Source of the DNA: Podarcis raffonei
Lineage: Eukaryota; Chordata; Lepidosauria; Squamata; Lacertidae
Direction of reading: 5' to 3'
DNA: 64,000 nucleotides
Assembly (NCBI RefSeq): GCF_027172205.1
Contig: NC_070619.1
Coordinates: 8,577,459 to 8,641,458, forward strand
Of the stretch, positions 27,601 to 34,722 are shown in pieces. The translations under genes and the position numbers were made by a program. The stretch's first letter is position 1; each line of letters starts with the position of its first letter. Under the pieces are notes generated by a model that worked only from the letters and a program-made list of their open reading frames with translations, ran no database searches and was not told the DNA's origin.

Positions 27601-30600
27601 TGTTACGTTTATTTTAAAGATATAAAAATTCTGACATAATACATTGAATATAGATACATAACATGTAAAAGTTACAATAAGGTATGACATAAGGTAACAA
27701 ATTGCTGACATTGGTAATATAAAGAACGCAGAATCGGAAGGGGTGGGGAAGTCCAATTTGGGATTTTTGTTAAAAAAAAAAAAAATGGTTTCTTGTAAAC
27801 TCCTTGTTTGTAATGTATAAAATTTGGAAAGAAACGTAATAAAAAATATTATAAAAAAAAAAAACAAATTGTTGTTGTTGACTCGTTTAGTCGTGTCCGA
27901 CTCTTGGTGACCCCCTGGACCAGAGCACGCCAGGCCCTCCTGTCTTCCACTGCCTCCCGCAGTTTGGTCAAACTCATGTTGGCCGCTTCGAGAACACTGT
28001 CCCATCATCTCGTCCTCTGTCGTCCCCTTCTCCTTGTGCCCTCCATCTTTCCCAGCATCAGGGTCTTTTCCAGGGAGTCTTCTCTTCTCATGAGGTGACC
28101 AAAGTCTTGGAACCTCAGCTTCAGAATCTGTCCTTCCAGTGAGCACTCAGGGCTGATTTCCTTCAGAATGATTCACCTGCAAAATCTGGAGTCCCAGACG
28201 AACAATCAGAGTCATAGAATCATAGAATCATAGAATCCTAGAGTTGGAAGAGACCACAAGGGCCATCGAGTCCAACCCCCTGCCAAGCAGGAAACACCAT
28301 CAGAGCACTCCTGACATATGGTTGGCAAGCCTCTGCTTAAAGACCTCCAAAGAAGGAGACTCCACCACACTCCTTGGCAGCAAATTCCACTGTCAAACAG
28401 CTCTTACTGTCAGGAAGTTCTTCCTCATGTTTAGGTGGAATCTTCTTTCCTGCAGTTTGGATCCATTGCTCCGTGTCCGCTTCTCTGGAGCAGCAGAAAA
28501 CAACCTTTCTCCCTCCTCTATGTGACATCCTTTTATATATTTGAACATGGCTATCATATCACCCCTTAACCTCCTTTTCTCCAGGCTAAACATGCTTCAA
28601 TTCGCTTCAGTCCTGGGTTCAGATTCATGAGCCTTGCTGGGAATGGGAGACGTTGCATAGTTAAACTACGGAACTCACCGGCACTGGAAACTACAATGGC
28701 TTGGCTTCAAAATAGGATTGGACAAACTGTGGGCTGGAGAGGGCTATCGATGGCGACTATCCAGGGTGATTATGGTCTGCCTCCACGGTCAGAAGCAGCA
28801 ATGCTTCTGAACGCCACTCGGAAATTCCGGGAAGGGAGAGTTGTGTTCGAATCCTGATTGTGGGTTTCCTAAAGGCATCTTGTCGGGTGCTGCGAAACTT
28901 GGGAGTTTTTTCAGCAGAGCTTGGAGGGCCATCTGTCATGGATGCTTCAGCCAAGATTCCTGTATCGCAAGGGGTTGGTCTGGATGACCCCCAGAGTCCC
29001 GTCCAACTCGACAACGATTCTTCTTCCCCTTTCTAGCTGAGTAAGATTGTCTTCCATAAACACGGTTTTAACAGTGAGTCCGTAAGTGACTGGGGAGGCC
29101 AATTCTGGATCCACACGTCCTTCCACAGTGAGGACATAGGTTTCCGGGAGGGAGTCAATCACGGTGTGGATTTGCCAAGTGTGCCTTCCTCTTAGCACGT
29201 TTCTCCCTTTTGTCCTGAGTTCGAGTGTCTTCAAAGCCCACGACATCTTTGGTAAAGGCTGTTCGCCAACTGGAGCGCTCGCAGGCCAGTGTCTCCCAGT
29301 TGTCGGTGTTTATACAGTCATACCTTGGCTTACAGACGCTTCAGGTTCCATTTTTTCGGGTTACGGACACACCGAAACCAGGAAGTGCCAGAATAGGTTA
29401 CTTCCGGGTTTCGGCGGTCGTGCTTTGCGCATGCGACCAAATCGCAACCTGTGCATGCGCAGACGTGGCGCGGCGGGTTGCGAATGCTGCGGGTTGAGAA
29501 CATGCCTCCCACATGGATCATGTTCGCAACCCGAGTGTCCACTGTACTACATTTTTTTAAGATTTGCCTTGAGAGAGTCTTTTGAACCTCTTTTGTTGAC
29601 CGCCACCACTGCGCTTTCCATTTTTAAGTTCGGAATAGAGTAGCTGCTTTGGAAGACGGTAAGTACGTTTCCGAGCACAATTCAAAGTGTTGGTGCTGAC
29701 CTTTAAAGCCCTAAACGGCCCATTATCCCTGAAGGAGCGTCTCCCCCCCCATCGTTCTGCCCGGACACTGAGGTCCAGCTCTGAGGGCCTTCTGGCAGTT
29801 TTCTCATTGCGAGAAGCCAAGTTACAGGGAACCAGGCAGAGGGCCTTCTCGGTGGTGGCACCCTCCCTGTGGAACGCCCTCCCACCAGATGTCAAAGAGA
29901 ACAACAACTACTAGACTTTTAGAAGATATCTGAAGGCAGCCCTGTTTAGGGAAGTTCTTAAGGTTTGATGCATTACTGCATTTTAATATTTTGTTGGAAG
30001 CCGCCCAGAGTGGCTGGGGAAGCCCAGCCAGATGGGTGGGGTATAAATAAAAAATTATTATTATTATTAGTCAGGCATCCACACAACATGACCAGTCCAA
30101 TGATTGATCAAGCAGGGCTCGTTCTGGGCTTCTCATTTGCTCTACGGCTCTCGTTCTACATCGGTTTAAAGGTCATAATGAACCTCGACAGGCAAATACA
30201 GAAGCGAAGGGCAGGGCGGTTTGGCTAACGCCGGCAGCCAAAAAGTCACCTCCAGGAATCTCAAAGTGAAGGCAAACCTGACCCCCTTCCTGGCCAGAGG
30301 GCAGGGAGCAGACTGCAATGTTGCTGACCGGGCCGGGCTCACATCCCCACTTCTTCCCCTTCACCCAGTGCCCTGTCCTACAATCCTAAAGGGACCCCAT
30401 GCGGTCATCTAGCCCAACCCGCTGAAAGGCCCTGGGGGGAAAGCTAGCTCCAGAAAGCAAGCAGCGCACTCCATGCACAAAGATCTCTGCATGCTGCCGG
30501 TCAGTGCCTGTCTTACCAAGAGGGCGCTTACCAAGTTCCTCTTTAAATCAGCCAACCTTGCTTTTCCTTTTAAAGCAACGCCTCCCAAACTCTTGTTGGA

Positions 30601-32744
30601 TCACAACTCCCATCATCCCTAGCTAGCAAGACCAGCTCAGTCGGCAGAGCACGAGACGCCGAATCGCAGGGTCATGGGTTCGAGCCCCACGTGGAGCAAA
30701 AAGATTCCGGGTGGGGCTGGATGACCCGCGAGGTCCCTTTCCGATTCTACAGTTTTTTTATGATTGCATGAAAAACCCTGGTGTGCTGCTGCCGGTCTGG
30801 GTTGGAAACGCCAGGCTGGATTGATCTACGGCCTGACTTGACAGAAGGCAAACTAGACCTCTGTTTAGAAATGATGAGGACCAGAATCTTGATTTCATCT
30901 CTTCCCACTTGCACCAAGACTGCAGCACACCACCGGCCAGGGGAGTTAAAGGCTGGCGGACGGAGTGGTTCTGGGGTCTTATATATGTGAGTTTTACTAC
31001 AAACTACCATAACCTGAAGGGACACGGGTGGCGCTGTGGGTTAAACCACAGAGCCTAGGACTTGCCGATCAGAGGGTTGGCGGTTCGAATCCCCGCAATG
31101 ACGGGGTGAGCTCCCGTTGCTCGGTCCCTGCTCCTGCCAACCTATCAGTTCAAAAGCACGTCAAAGTGAAAGGAGATAAATAGGTACCGCTCCGGCGGGA
31201 AGGTAAACGGCGTTTCTGTGCGCTGCTCTGGTTCGCCAGAAGCGGCTTAGTCCTGCTGGCCACATGACCGGGAAGCTGTACGCCGGCTCCTCGGCCAGTA
31301 CAGCGAGATGAGCGCCGCAACCCCAGAGTCGGCCACGACTGGACCTAATGGTCAGGGGACCCTTTACCTTTATCATAACCTGCCCCAAGGACCATTCAAT
31401 TGGCAGGAAGGATATTATAATTCCGAGCAAAGAACGGAACAGCCGTGGGTCAAACCGATTTGAATCCAGACTTCCTTCCAGCCACTGGTTCCATCATCAG
31501 CCTCAGCGCCCACCCCCACAAAAAAACAGCAATAGAAAATGGCTCCCCAGTCCGCCTTTTAGGCTTGTCGTTACAAATCGCAGAATTAAGACCCTAGGCA
31601 GTTGACAGACAGCGGGAAGAACATTTCTTGAAACAAGAGACCGATCAAAACCTCAGAATCGCAGAATTGTGGAGTCATTCAGTCTAGGCTGATTTCTACA
31701 GCGGCGCTGGGTTCGAATCTTCCCTCCCTCGTGGTTTTTTTTTTGGGGGGGTGGCGATCCGTCACAGAGGAATCAAAAGGAGGAATTTAGATGAGCTGGC
31801 ATGCGAACCAAGCCAAAGTTTCTTTGCACTGGGGGGGGGGGTGGGAGCAGGGAGTGGTCCTTCACCCCCCCTTCTCCACACACCCCAGATGGTATCAATA
31901 AAACCTCAGGGCCATTCCCCCCCCCTTTGCGGTAGCAAATGAGAAAATGACAGAACTTGCAACAAAAGGAGACCAAATTAGGAAAATATGGGGTGTGTGT
32001 GCTCCCCCCCCAAAAAAAGCCAAGAGGTTGACTGTATAATGGATTTCATCATTCCTCGCTGGGAATCTGAATTGGGGGGGGGGCGTTAATTATTTTTTTT
32101 AAAGGCACAGACATGCGTAAGTGGAGATCCAGACTGGACACGTGTGTTTCTATAGGGTGGGGGTCCCAGGGAAAAAGGAAGTTGCTCAGAGCCCCCCTCC
32201 CCATTTAAAACCCAGAGTGTCTCAAGTTAGGCAAATATCCCAGATACTTTTTTTCGGGGGGGGGGTGGCCGTTCAGCAAAAGCAGCTGGGGGAGAGCAAT
32301 TCCTAGAAGACCCTCCCCATAAAGTGTTTTTTTTTTTTCCGGGGGAGGGGAGGAATTTGCAAAAGCCACGCCTGTTATTCACAATTTTTTGCGGGTGTCC
32401 TGGCTAGTTTAGCTGGGCGAAAATGGGGCGCACCCCTCCTTTCCTCGTTGGTGAATATTTTTTTTTGGGGGGGAGATGGAGGCGACTTGGGCCAGGCTGC
32501 TTAGTCTTAGATGGGCAGCTTTGAAGGGGGGGTCCAAGGAGATACCCCCTTACCCCCTTTCCCCGTTTCCAGGCGCATAAAAGGACGGATAAATTTGGGG
32601 AGGGGGTTCAAACGCAGACAGAACAGAGGACAGGGAAATGGGGGGCTAGTAGTGTGTGTTTTTTTGGAGGGGGGGCGAGTTTTCCTTACCAACCACGAGG
32701 CACAGGACATCCAGCGCCAGGAACAGCCTCGTTGCGCGCTCCAT
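5641..32744 (-). CDS. PLPP2: PLPP2, phospholipid phosphatase 2 (complete, 6 coding exons)
   Basis: Integral-membrane lipid phosphate phosphatase; the family removes phosphate from phosphatidate, lysophosphatidate, ceramide-1-phosphate and sphingosine-1-phosphate on the outer or lumenal face. Six minus-strand exons (32690-32744, 14402-14553, 12078-12355, 9456-9513, 8148-8324, 5641-5769) have GT/AG borders and matching phases and give 282 residues, against 288 in human PLPP2 as I recall it. Visible motifs: C1 K118-x6-R125-P126, C2 S167-G168-H169, C3 R215-x5-H221-x3-D225, and the conserved glycosylation site N140-C-S. PLPP2 is preferred over PLPP1 or PLPP3 because of the N-terminal LDVLCLVV and the tail with NHYTY. 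The start ATG lies in a CpG-rich zone. Intron 1 is about 18.1 kb and full of repeats. No coding break was seen. The identity rests on remembered human sequence, not on an alignment. Confidence 0.94.
5786..6640 (-). mobile_element. CR1/L2-type LINE with (AAT)n tail
   Basis: Minus-strand RT C-terminus ([37 protein letters not shown]) then the 3' end with the simple-repeat tail at 5786-5805, 16 bases from PLPP2 exon 6. Several frame breaks. Confidence 0.88.
6641..7018. other. Intron 5 of PLPP2, nothing recognised
   Basis: Contains a short (CA)n at about 6922-6936. No convincing coding or named repeat. Confidence 0.5.
7019..7374 (+). repeat. Sauria-type SINE
   Basis: Complete copy from the tRNA-like head to ccctttacctttaa. 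Confidence 0.9.
7643..7884. mobile_element. Tigger-like MITE, short type
   Basis: CAGTGGTGCCTTGGGTTA and inverse GGTACCACTG; interior as in the other short copies. Confidence 0.85.
8148..8324 (-). CDS. PLPP2: PLPP2 exon 5 (catalytic motif C3)
   Basis: Residues 182-240. Starts LYVQARL and holds [14 protein letters not shown], motif C3 with R215, H221 and D225, then the last membrane segment. Acceptor TTCCAG|CTC, donor ATT|GTAAGT. A CR1/L2 LINE lies about 60 bases upstream of the acceptor. Confidence 0.96.
8384..8824 (+). mobile_element. CR1/L2-type LINE 3' end
   Basis: Frame [20 protein letters not shown], then ccgcccagagtagctgggg and the (ATT)n tail. Lies in the intron upstream of PLPP2 exon 5. 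Confidence 0.88.
8876..8965 (+). repeat. MIR-like SINE fragment
   Basis: ggttggactctgacctggg...gggtgatcttgggccagtc, the core-like pattern of a tRNA-derived reptile SINE. Confidence 0.55.
8970..9320 (+). mobile_element. CR1/L2-type LINE 3' end
   Basis: Same 3' region as the copy at 8384, with an (ATT)n run at 9231-9267. 5'-truncated. Confidence 0.85.
9350..9418 (-). repeat. tRNA-derived SINE fragment
   Basis: B-box-like gaatcgaaccc on plus (minus-strand ggttcgattc) with cttctgccaccgagcaaag, a tRNA-like head close to PLPP2 exon 4. Confidence 0.5.
9456..9513 (-). CDS. PLPP2: PLPP2 exon 4 (catalytic motif C2)
   Basis: A 58-base exon for residues 162-181, [19 protein letters not shown]. It carries the motif C2 histidine H169. 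Acceptor CCTAG|G completes R162; donor GCA|GTAAGT. Confidence 0.95.
9602..9815. repeat. Unnamed interspersed repeat, family X copy 1
   Basis: Shares ggatctacacacagg, ttttctgctccactgcgcca and a cattcaaaac segment with copies at 12588 and 45926. Confidence 0.6.
10092..10793 (+). mobile_element. BovB LINE nested in L1
   Basis: 191-codon open stretch with [33 protein letters not shown] and the late region. Exact duplication AATGAAAATG at 10082-10091 and 10794-10803 marks the insertion into L1. Confidence 0.93.
11409..11930 (-). mobile_element. BovB LINE nested in the same L1, opposite strand
   Basis: 3' tail at 11409-11460 (gtttagtcgtgtccgactc on plus). It splits the L1 3' UTR, whose end with aataaaaagc follows at 11945. 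Confidence 0.9.
12078..12355 (-). CDS. PLPP2: PLPP2 exon 3 (catalytic motif C1)
   Basis: Residues 70-161 plus two bases of codon 162. Starts [17 protein letters not shown], carries motif C1 (K118 to P126) and the glycosylation site N140. Acceptor TGTAG|ATT, donor CCAG|GTAAGG. Two membrane segments flank the lumenal C1 region. Confidence 0.96.
12380..12520 (-). repeat. tRNA-derived SINE (Lys-like head)
   Basis: Minus strand: agctcagttggtagagcat-like head and gttcaaatcc-like B box, then the common tail aggaatcataaaagtgtagag on plus. Confidence 0.65.
12588..12745. repeat. Family X repeat copy 2
   Basis: ggatctacacacagg, ctgtcgccatctggtgatgc and cattcgaaac match the copies at 9602 and 45926. 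Confidence 0.6.
12765..13407 (+). mobile_element. CR1/L2-type LINE 3' end
   Basis: A 133-codon open stretch: [37 protein letters not shown] and [16 protein letters not shown], then 3' UTR and (ATT)n to 13405. Confidence 0.92.
13408..13697 (+). mobile_element. L1 LINE terminal fragment
   Basis: Reads [20 protein letters not shown], then a stop: the very end of L1 ORF2, and some 3' UTR. Sandwiched between two CR1/L2 copies. Confidence 0.7.
13698..14275 (+). mobile_element. CR1/L2-type LINE 3' end
   Basis: Frame [33 protein letters not shown]; ends in gatgggcggggtataaat. Confidence 0.92.
14402..14553 (-). CDS. PLPP2: PLPP2 exon 2
   Basis: Residues 19-69. Contains [20 protein letters not shown] and the IRYPY...DTITHG stretch that is very conserved in the family. 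Acceptor is CCAG|CC (phase 1), donor ATT|GTAAGG (phase 0). Confidence 0.95.
14637..14965 (-). repeat. Sauria-type SINE, head cut by a MITE
   Basis: Full body; the tRNA-like head stops at ctctgtggttta, where a Tigger-like MITE begins. Confidence 0.88.
14966..15366. mobile_element. Two fused Tigger-like MITEs
   Basis: Left part (to about 15170) is the CAGTCATACCTTGGGATA type with a CpG-rich interior; right part is the short CAGTGGTACC type in inverse orientation, ending at CCACTG. The joint has lost one end of each. Confidence 0.75.
15398..15825. repeat. Long purine (GA/GAAA)n tract
   Basis: About 430 bases of almost pure A and G on the plus strand, with only scattered T and C, inside PLPP2 intron 1. 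Confidence 0.95.
16330..16460 (+). repeat. tRNA-derived SINE (Lys-like), decayed
   Basis: caaggttgtgggttcaagtcc resembles the T-arm of the Lys-type SINE; tail ggttctatgattctatg. Confidence 0.55.
16558..16906 (+). repeat. Sauria-type SINE inside a palindrome
   Basis: Flanked by the duplication TAACCCCAGTC (about 16545-16555 and again just after the tail), inserted in the left arm of the palindrome. Confidence 0.9.
16993..17633 (-). mobile_element. BovB LINE inside the right arm of the palindrome
   Basis: 3' tail at 16993 (ttgttgttgtttagtcg) and late RT frame on minus. TGGGGTT occurs on both sides as target duplication. 5'-truncated at cacctcctggc. Confidence 0.9.
17700..18330. other. Intron 1 of PLPP2, nothing recognised
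   Basis: Purine-rich stretches (18120-18180) but no gene or clear repeat. Confidence 0.5.
18335..18960 (-). mobile_element. RTE-like LINE end with C2H2 finger
   Basis: Minus-strand reading has [18 protein letters not shown]-type RT tail and then [21 protein letters not shown] split by frame changes. The C2H2 finger at the C-terminus is typical of some RTE-like elements; the exact clade is inferred. Confidence 0.65.
19080..19245. repeat. hAT-like MITE copy (cgtccaaagtcc family)
   Basis: cacgtccaaagtccatttc ... aaaaaggtttggacacc: inverted ends; sister copy at 21172 is split by a SINE. Confidence 0.6.
19275..19600 (-). mobile_element. CR1/L2-type LINE, second subfamily, fragment
   Basis: Minus strand has [20 protein letters not shown]; plus strand has gcagccccacaaagagcgc. 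Decayed. Confidence 0.65.
19601..20500. other. Intron 1 of PLPP2, no feature recognised
   Basis: Two overlapping open stretches (19642-20250 minus, 19747-20244 plus) lack family motifs and are probably chance frames in GC-rich DNA. Confidence 0.5.
20505..20700 (-). repeat. CR1-like LINE 3' fragment
   Basis: Contains ggagttccaccgttcaaac and a gcttctctgggtg segment, similar in kind to 25290-25640. Confidence 0.45.
20710..20968. mobile_element. MITE with CCGTATTTTTCGCTC-type ends
   Basis: Inverted ends around taccgtcttttttgctctg and gagcgaaaaatacggta, TA on both sides; an inner imperfect palindrome contains cccagaagccagaacagcg. Confidence 0.75.
21036..21118. mobile_element. 83-base hAT-like MITE
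   Basis: CATAGCTGTCGACTTTCCC and inverse GTTGACAGCTATG; flanks gccccaat and cccccaat are a one-mismatch 8-base duplication. Confidence 0.75.
21172..21722. repeat. hAT-like MITE split by a Sauria SINE
   Basis: Left part 21172-21254 and right part 21609-21722 together match the element at 19080; the SINE sits between duplicated tgtcctggg. Confidence 0.65.
21255..21608 (-). repeat. Sauria-type SINE
   Basis: Full copy from ggtaaagggacccctg to the tRNA-like head cgccacccgcgtccc. Confidence 0.92.
22100..22620. mobile_element. hAT-like MITE (CATAGCTGTCAAC ends)
   Basis: 521 bases with inverted ends, and internal repeats of ccctta and ccttattt. Same family as 21036 and 43987. Confidence 0.78.
22841..22990 (-). 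mobile_element. CR1/L2-type LINE tail
   Basis: (AAT)n plus taccccgcccatctggctggg; only the 3' terminus. Confidence 0.8.
23063..23602 (-). mobile_element. CR1/L2-type LINE 3' end split by a MITE
   Basis: 3' end at 23063-23141 and 23351-23602 with a Tigger-like MITE between. Confidence 0.82.
23142..23350. mobile_element. Tigger-like MITE, short type
   Basis: CAGTAGTACCTCATGTTAAG start; right end slightly eroded (gaggta). Confidence 0.8.
23603..24275 (+). mobile_element. BovB LINE joined to a palindrome arm
   Basis: 23603-23655 repeats the arm found at 17637-17690; BovB follows from cacctcctggc to gcggacacaactaaac. The same junction exists, inverted, at about 17633. Confidence 0.85.
24405..24510 (-). 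repeat. tRNA-derived SINE (Lys-like)
   Basis: caaccccctgcaatgcagg tail pattern and cgtgggactcgaactcacgac, a tRNA-like T-arm on the minus strand. Confidence 0.6.
24511..25280. other. Intron 1 of PLPP2, nothing recognised
   Basis: Contains (TTA)n at about 24545-24565. No gene or family seen. Confidence 0.5.
25285..25640 (-). repeat. CR1-like LINE 3' fragment
   Basis: ctggatcaggcccaatgg at its 3' end and ggcagggagttccgtag further in; a reptile CR1-like pattern. Confidence 0.5.
25729..26206 (+). mobile_element. CR1/L2-type LINE tail hosting an LTR
   Basis: 25729-25760 and 26131-26206 are continuous LINE sequence apart from the LTR between them; the end is then cut by an L1. Confidence 0.85.
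25761..26130 (-). mobile_element. Solo retroviral LTR (fossil)
   Basis: 370 bases, TG...CA on the minus strand, with a 5-base duplication GATGC (25756-25760, 26131-26135). Parts: U3 with about three 40-base repeats holding ATTGG, tataaagc TATA-like site, AATAAA. Same family as the LTR at 63583. Looks fairly young. Confidence 0.85.
26224..27863 (+). mobile_element. L1 LINE 3' part with a 434-codon open ORF2 end
   Basis: Open frame to 27500: [31 protein letters not shown], then the C-terminal cysteine motif [20 protein letters not shown]. The 3' UTR ends in A-rich sequence. Exact 17-base duplication ACAAATTGTTGTTGTTG at 26207-26223 and 27864-27880. 5'-truncated, so RT and endonuclease are absent, but no stop in the retained frame; hence young. 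Not a host gene. Confidence 0.95.
27881..28170 (-). mobile_element. BovB LINE 3' end
   Basis: Starts right after the L1 duplication (gtttagtcgtgtccgactc on plus); 5'-truncated at about 28170. Confidence 0.9.
28213..28600 (-). mobile_element. CR1 LINE 3' end
   Basis: (atagaatc)n terminus at 28213-28235 and gagttggaagagaccacaag, the well-known CR1 end, then late RT on minus. Confidence 0.88.
28640..28990 (+). repeat. CR1-like LINE 3' fragment
   Basis: gaactcaccggcactgg ... ttggtctggatgaccc pattern as at 54240. Confidence 0.55.
29020..29640 (-). mobile_element. RTE-like LINE with C2H2 finger, second copy
   Basis: Matches 18335-18670 closely; a Tigger-like MITE splits it at 29315-29544. Confidence 0.68.
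29315..29544. mobile_element. Tigger-like MITE, CpG-rich type
   Basis: CAGTCATACCTTGGCTTAC to GAGTGTCCACTG, TA at 29313-29314 and 29545-29546. The uninterrupted site survives at about 18619. Confidence 0.9.
29660..30070 (+). mobile_element. CR1/L2-type LINE 3' end
   Basis: cgtttccgagcacaattc to the (ATT)n tail; late RT frame [19 protein letters not shown]. Confidence 0.88.
30071..30620. other. Intron 1 of PLPP2, mostly unrecognised
   Basis: 30071-30100 may continue the RTE-like LINE at 29640 (catccacacaacatgacc). The rest shows no feature. Confidence 0.45.
30627..30760 (+). repeat. tRNA-derived SINE (Lys-like)
   Basis: agctcagtcggcagagcac (A box) and gggttcgagccccac (B box), then the tail gattctac. 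A SINE, not a functional tRNA: the anticodon arm is not well formed. Confidence 0.8.
31018..31372 (+). repeat. Sauria-type SINE
   Basis: Full copy between duplicated CATAACCTG. Confidence 0.92.
31730..32700 (+). repeat. Cluster of long G runs next to PLPP2 exon 1
   Basis: Runs of seven or more G at about 31745, 31831, 32073, 32257, 32466, 32525 and 32667 on plus, some beside T or A runs. Lies at the start of intron 1. Confidence 0.85.
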
Positions 32745-32990
32745 CGTTCCGCGGCCGCGGGGGATGCGCTCCGGCGCAGGCGGCGGCAGCAGCGGCGCTT
32801 CTCACATCGCCGGAGAAAGACCCGCGGAAGATCCGCGTCCGCTGGCCGCAACCCTGGGAGTTAAGAAGTCGGGAGGAAACCAGAAGGCGGAGCCGGCGCT
32901 GCCCAGGGGCGGGCGGGAAGCCGAGGGGCCGGGCTGCTGGGACTCAGCCCTCCCTCCGGAGCCAGATCTCCTCCCTTGCCTTTCTCCCGG
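32500..32990 (-). promoter_or_regulatory. PLPP2: CpG-rich promoter zone of PLPP2
   Basis: The sequence around exon 1 is rich in GC and CpG, including a cluster of GCGG/CCGC words at 32740-32830, unlike the flanking AT-rich introns. No TATA box is visible upstream of the ATG on the minus strand. This fits a housekeeping-type CpG-island promoter; the start site is not defined. Confidence 0.6.
32690..32744 (-). CDS. PLPP2: PLPP2 exon 1 (start codon)
   Basis: Encodes [18 protein letters not shown] plus the first base of codon 19, the start of the first membrane segment. The donor reads G|GTAAGG. The ATG at 32744 follows a GC-rich leader, and the LDVLCL stretch matches the PLPP2 N-terminus. Too short to find without the family comparison. 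Confidence 0.9.
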
Positions 32991-33002
32991 TTGTCGTGGC
33001 TC

Positions 33003-33420
33003 CGAGCATGTGCAGAGTGCCTTTCCATGCTTCCCGAAAGGGGCAGCCGTCGAATCATCAATGTAAGCGCAACGTGCTTTGGGGCATGTGCAGAGTGCCT
33101 TGCCATAAAGCCGCCACATCATCGACGTGGGCTCAATGCGCTTTGGGGCATGTGCAGAGTGCCTAGCCATGATTCCTGCAGGGAAAAGCTGACGAATCAT
33201 CAGTGTAAGCGCAACATGCTTTGGGGCATGTGCAGAGTGCCTTTCCATAAAGCCGCCACATCATCAGTGTGGGTGTAAAGCGCTTTGGGGCATGTGCAGA
33301 GCGCCTTGCCTTGTGGGTGCAATGTGCTTTGAGGCATGTACAAAGCGCCTTTCCAGTCCAGCAAGGCGGAGCCGCTGAAATGGACAGTGTGCCTTTGAGC
33401 ATGGGCAGAGTGCCTTTGAA
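33003..33420. repeat. Degenerate minisatellite upstream of PLPP2
   Basis: Seven or so units sharing ggcatgtgcagagtgcc, at about 33008, 33085, 33147, 33227, 33291, 33334 and 33398; spacing 43-80 bases. Confidence 0.88.
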
Positions 33421-33567
33421 GATCACTTGGGCGGTTCACAACATTAAAAATACAACAGGAAAACACAATAGATCCTGTGAGTTAGCCAGAACTACAGGCC
33501 AGGGCAGATAACCTACAGCTTGTAGGCCAGTTTTCAGAACATAATTGAAGAGTACAGAATCATAAAG

Positions 33568-33926
33568 GTAAAGGTAAAGGGACCCCTGACCATTAGGTCC
33601 AGTCGTGACTGACTCTGGGGTTGCGGCGCTCATCTCGCTTTACTGGCTAAGGGAGCCGGCGTACAGCTTCCGGGTCATGTGGCCAGCAGGACTAAGCCGC
33701 TTCTGGCATACCAGAGCAGCGCACGGAAACGCCGTTTACCTTCCTGCCGGAGCGGTACCTATTTATCTACTTGCACTTTGACGTGCTTTTGAACTGCTAT
33801 GTTGGCAGGAGCAGGGACCGAGCAATGGGAGCTCACCCCGTCATTGCGGGGATTTGAACCACCGACCTTCTGATCGGCAAGTCCTAGGCTCTGTGGTTTA
33901 ACCCACAGCGCCACCCATTTCCCATA
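33568..33926 (-). repeat. Sauria-type SINE
   Basis: Full copy with tail ggtaaaggtaaaggg and head cgccacccatttccc. Confidence 0.92.
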
Positions 33927-33944
33927 GACTCATAGAATCGTAGA

Positions 33945-34401
33945 ACAACCTTTTTCAGCCATGGGCCACCATCCCTCAGACCTTGTGGGGGGCCGGACTA
34001 TATTTTGAAAAAAAAAATACAGTGGTACCTCGGGTTACAGACACTTCAGGTTACAGACTCCGCTAACCCAGAAATAGTGCTTCAGGTTAAGAACTTTGTT
34101 TCAGGATGAGAACAGAAATCGTGCTCCAGCAGCGGGAGGCCCCATTAGCTAAGGTGGTGCTTCAGGTTAAGAACAGTTTCAGGTTAAGAACGGACCTCCA
34201 GAACGAATTAAGTTCTTAACCTGAGGTACCACTGTTATGAATGAATTCCTGTGCCCCACAAATAACCTAGAGATGCATTTGAAATAAAAGGACACATTCT
34301 ACCCATGTAAAAACATGCTGATTCCCAGACCATCTGTGGGCCGGATTTAGAAGGCGATTGGGCCGCATTCAGCCCCTGGGCCTTAAGTTGCCTACCCCTG
34401 C
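33945..34401. mobile_element. hAT-like MITE split by a Tigger-like MITE
   Basis: Matches 48310-48563 (ccctcagaccttgtggggg; gcgattgggccgcattc). A short Tigger-like MITE fills 34020-34234. Confidence 0.8.
34020..34234. mobile_element. Tigger-like MITE, short type
   Basis: CAGTGGTACCTCGGGTTA to GGTACCACTG. Right flank is TT rather than TA, probably by mutation. Confidence 0.85.
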
Positions 34402-34722
34402 TCTAACCAACTGAGCTATCCAGCTGATTTTGGCCCGCAGGTGTGTGTGTGTGTCCCAGGTGTGCCAACTTGGCCCTGCGATTCTGGGTGCCTGGCCCAT
34501 CATTGCCATGCCGTGTGCACCGAAATCTGTGGGTGCCTGGTCCGTTCGCAGGGAATTTTGTGGGCGCCAGGGAGTTGGCACCTTTGATGTGTCCTGACTC
34601 GGCCCACACGTCCATTTCCAGTTGGTAAGAGCACGAGACTCTCAATCTGGTTAATTCAGTGTCCAGGGCGGCTGTCTACCAGCTTCATCTGGTATGCAGG
34701 CTAAGACCCTACCTGCCCACGG

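Noticed and set aside
30627-30760. Functional tRNA gene
   Set aside because: Boxes are tRNA-like, but a SINE tail follows and the cloverleaf is not complete.
33003-33420. Zinc-finger or other repeated coding region
   Set aside because: Unit lengths vary and are not multiples of three in any constant frame.
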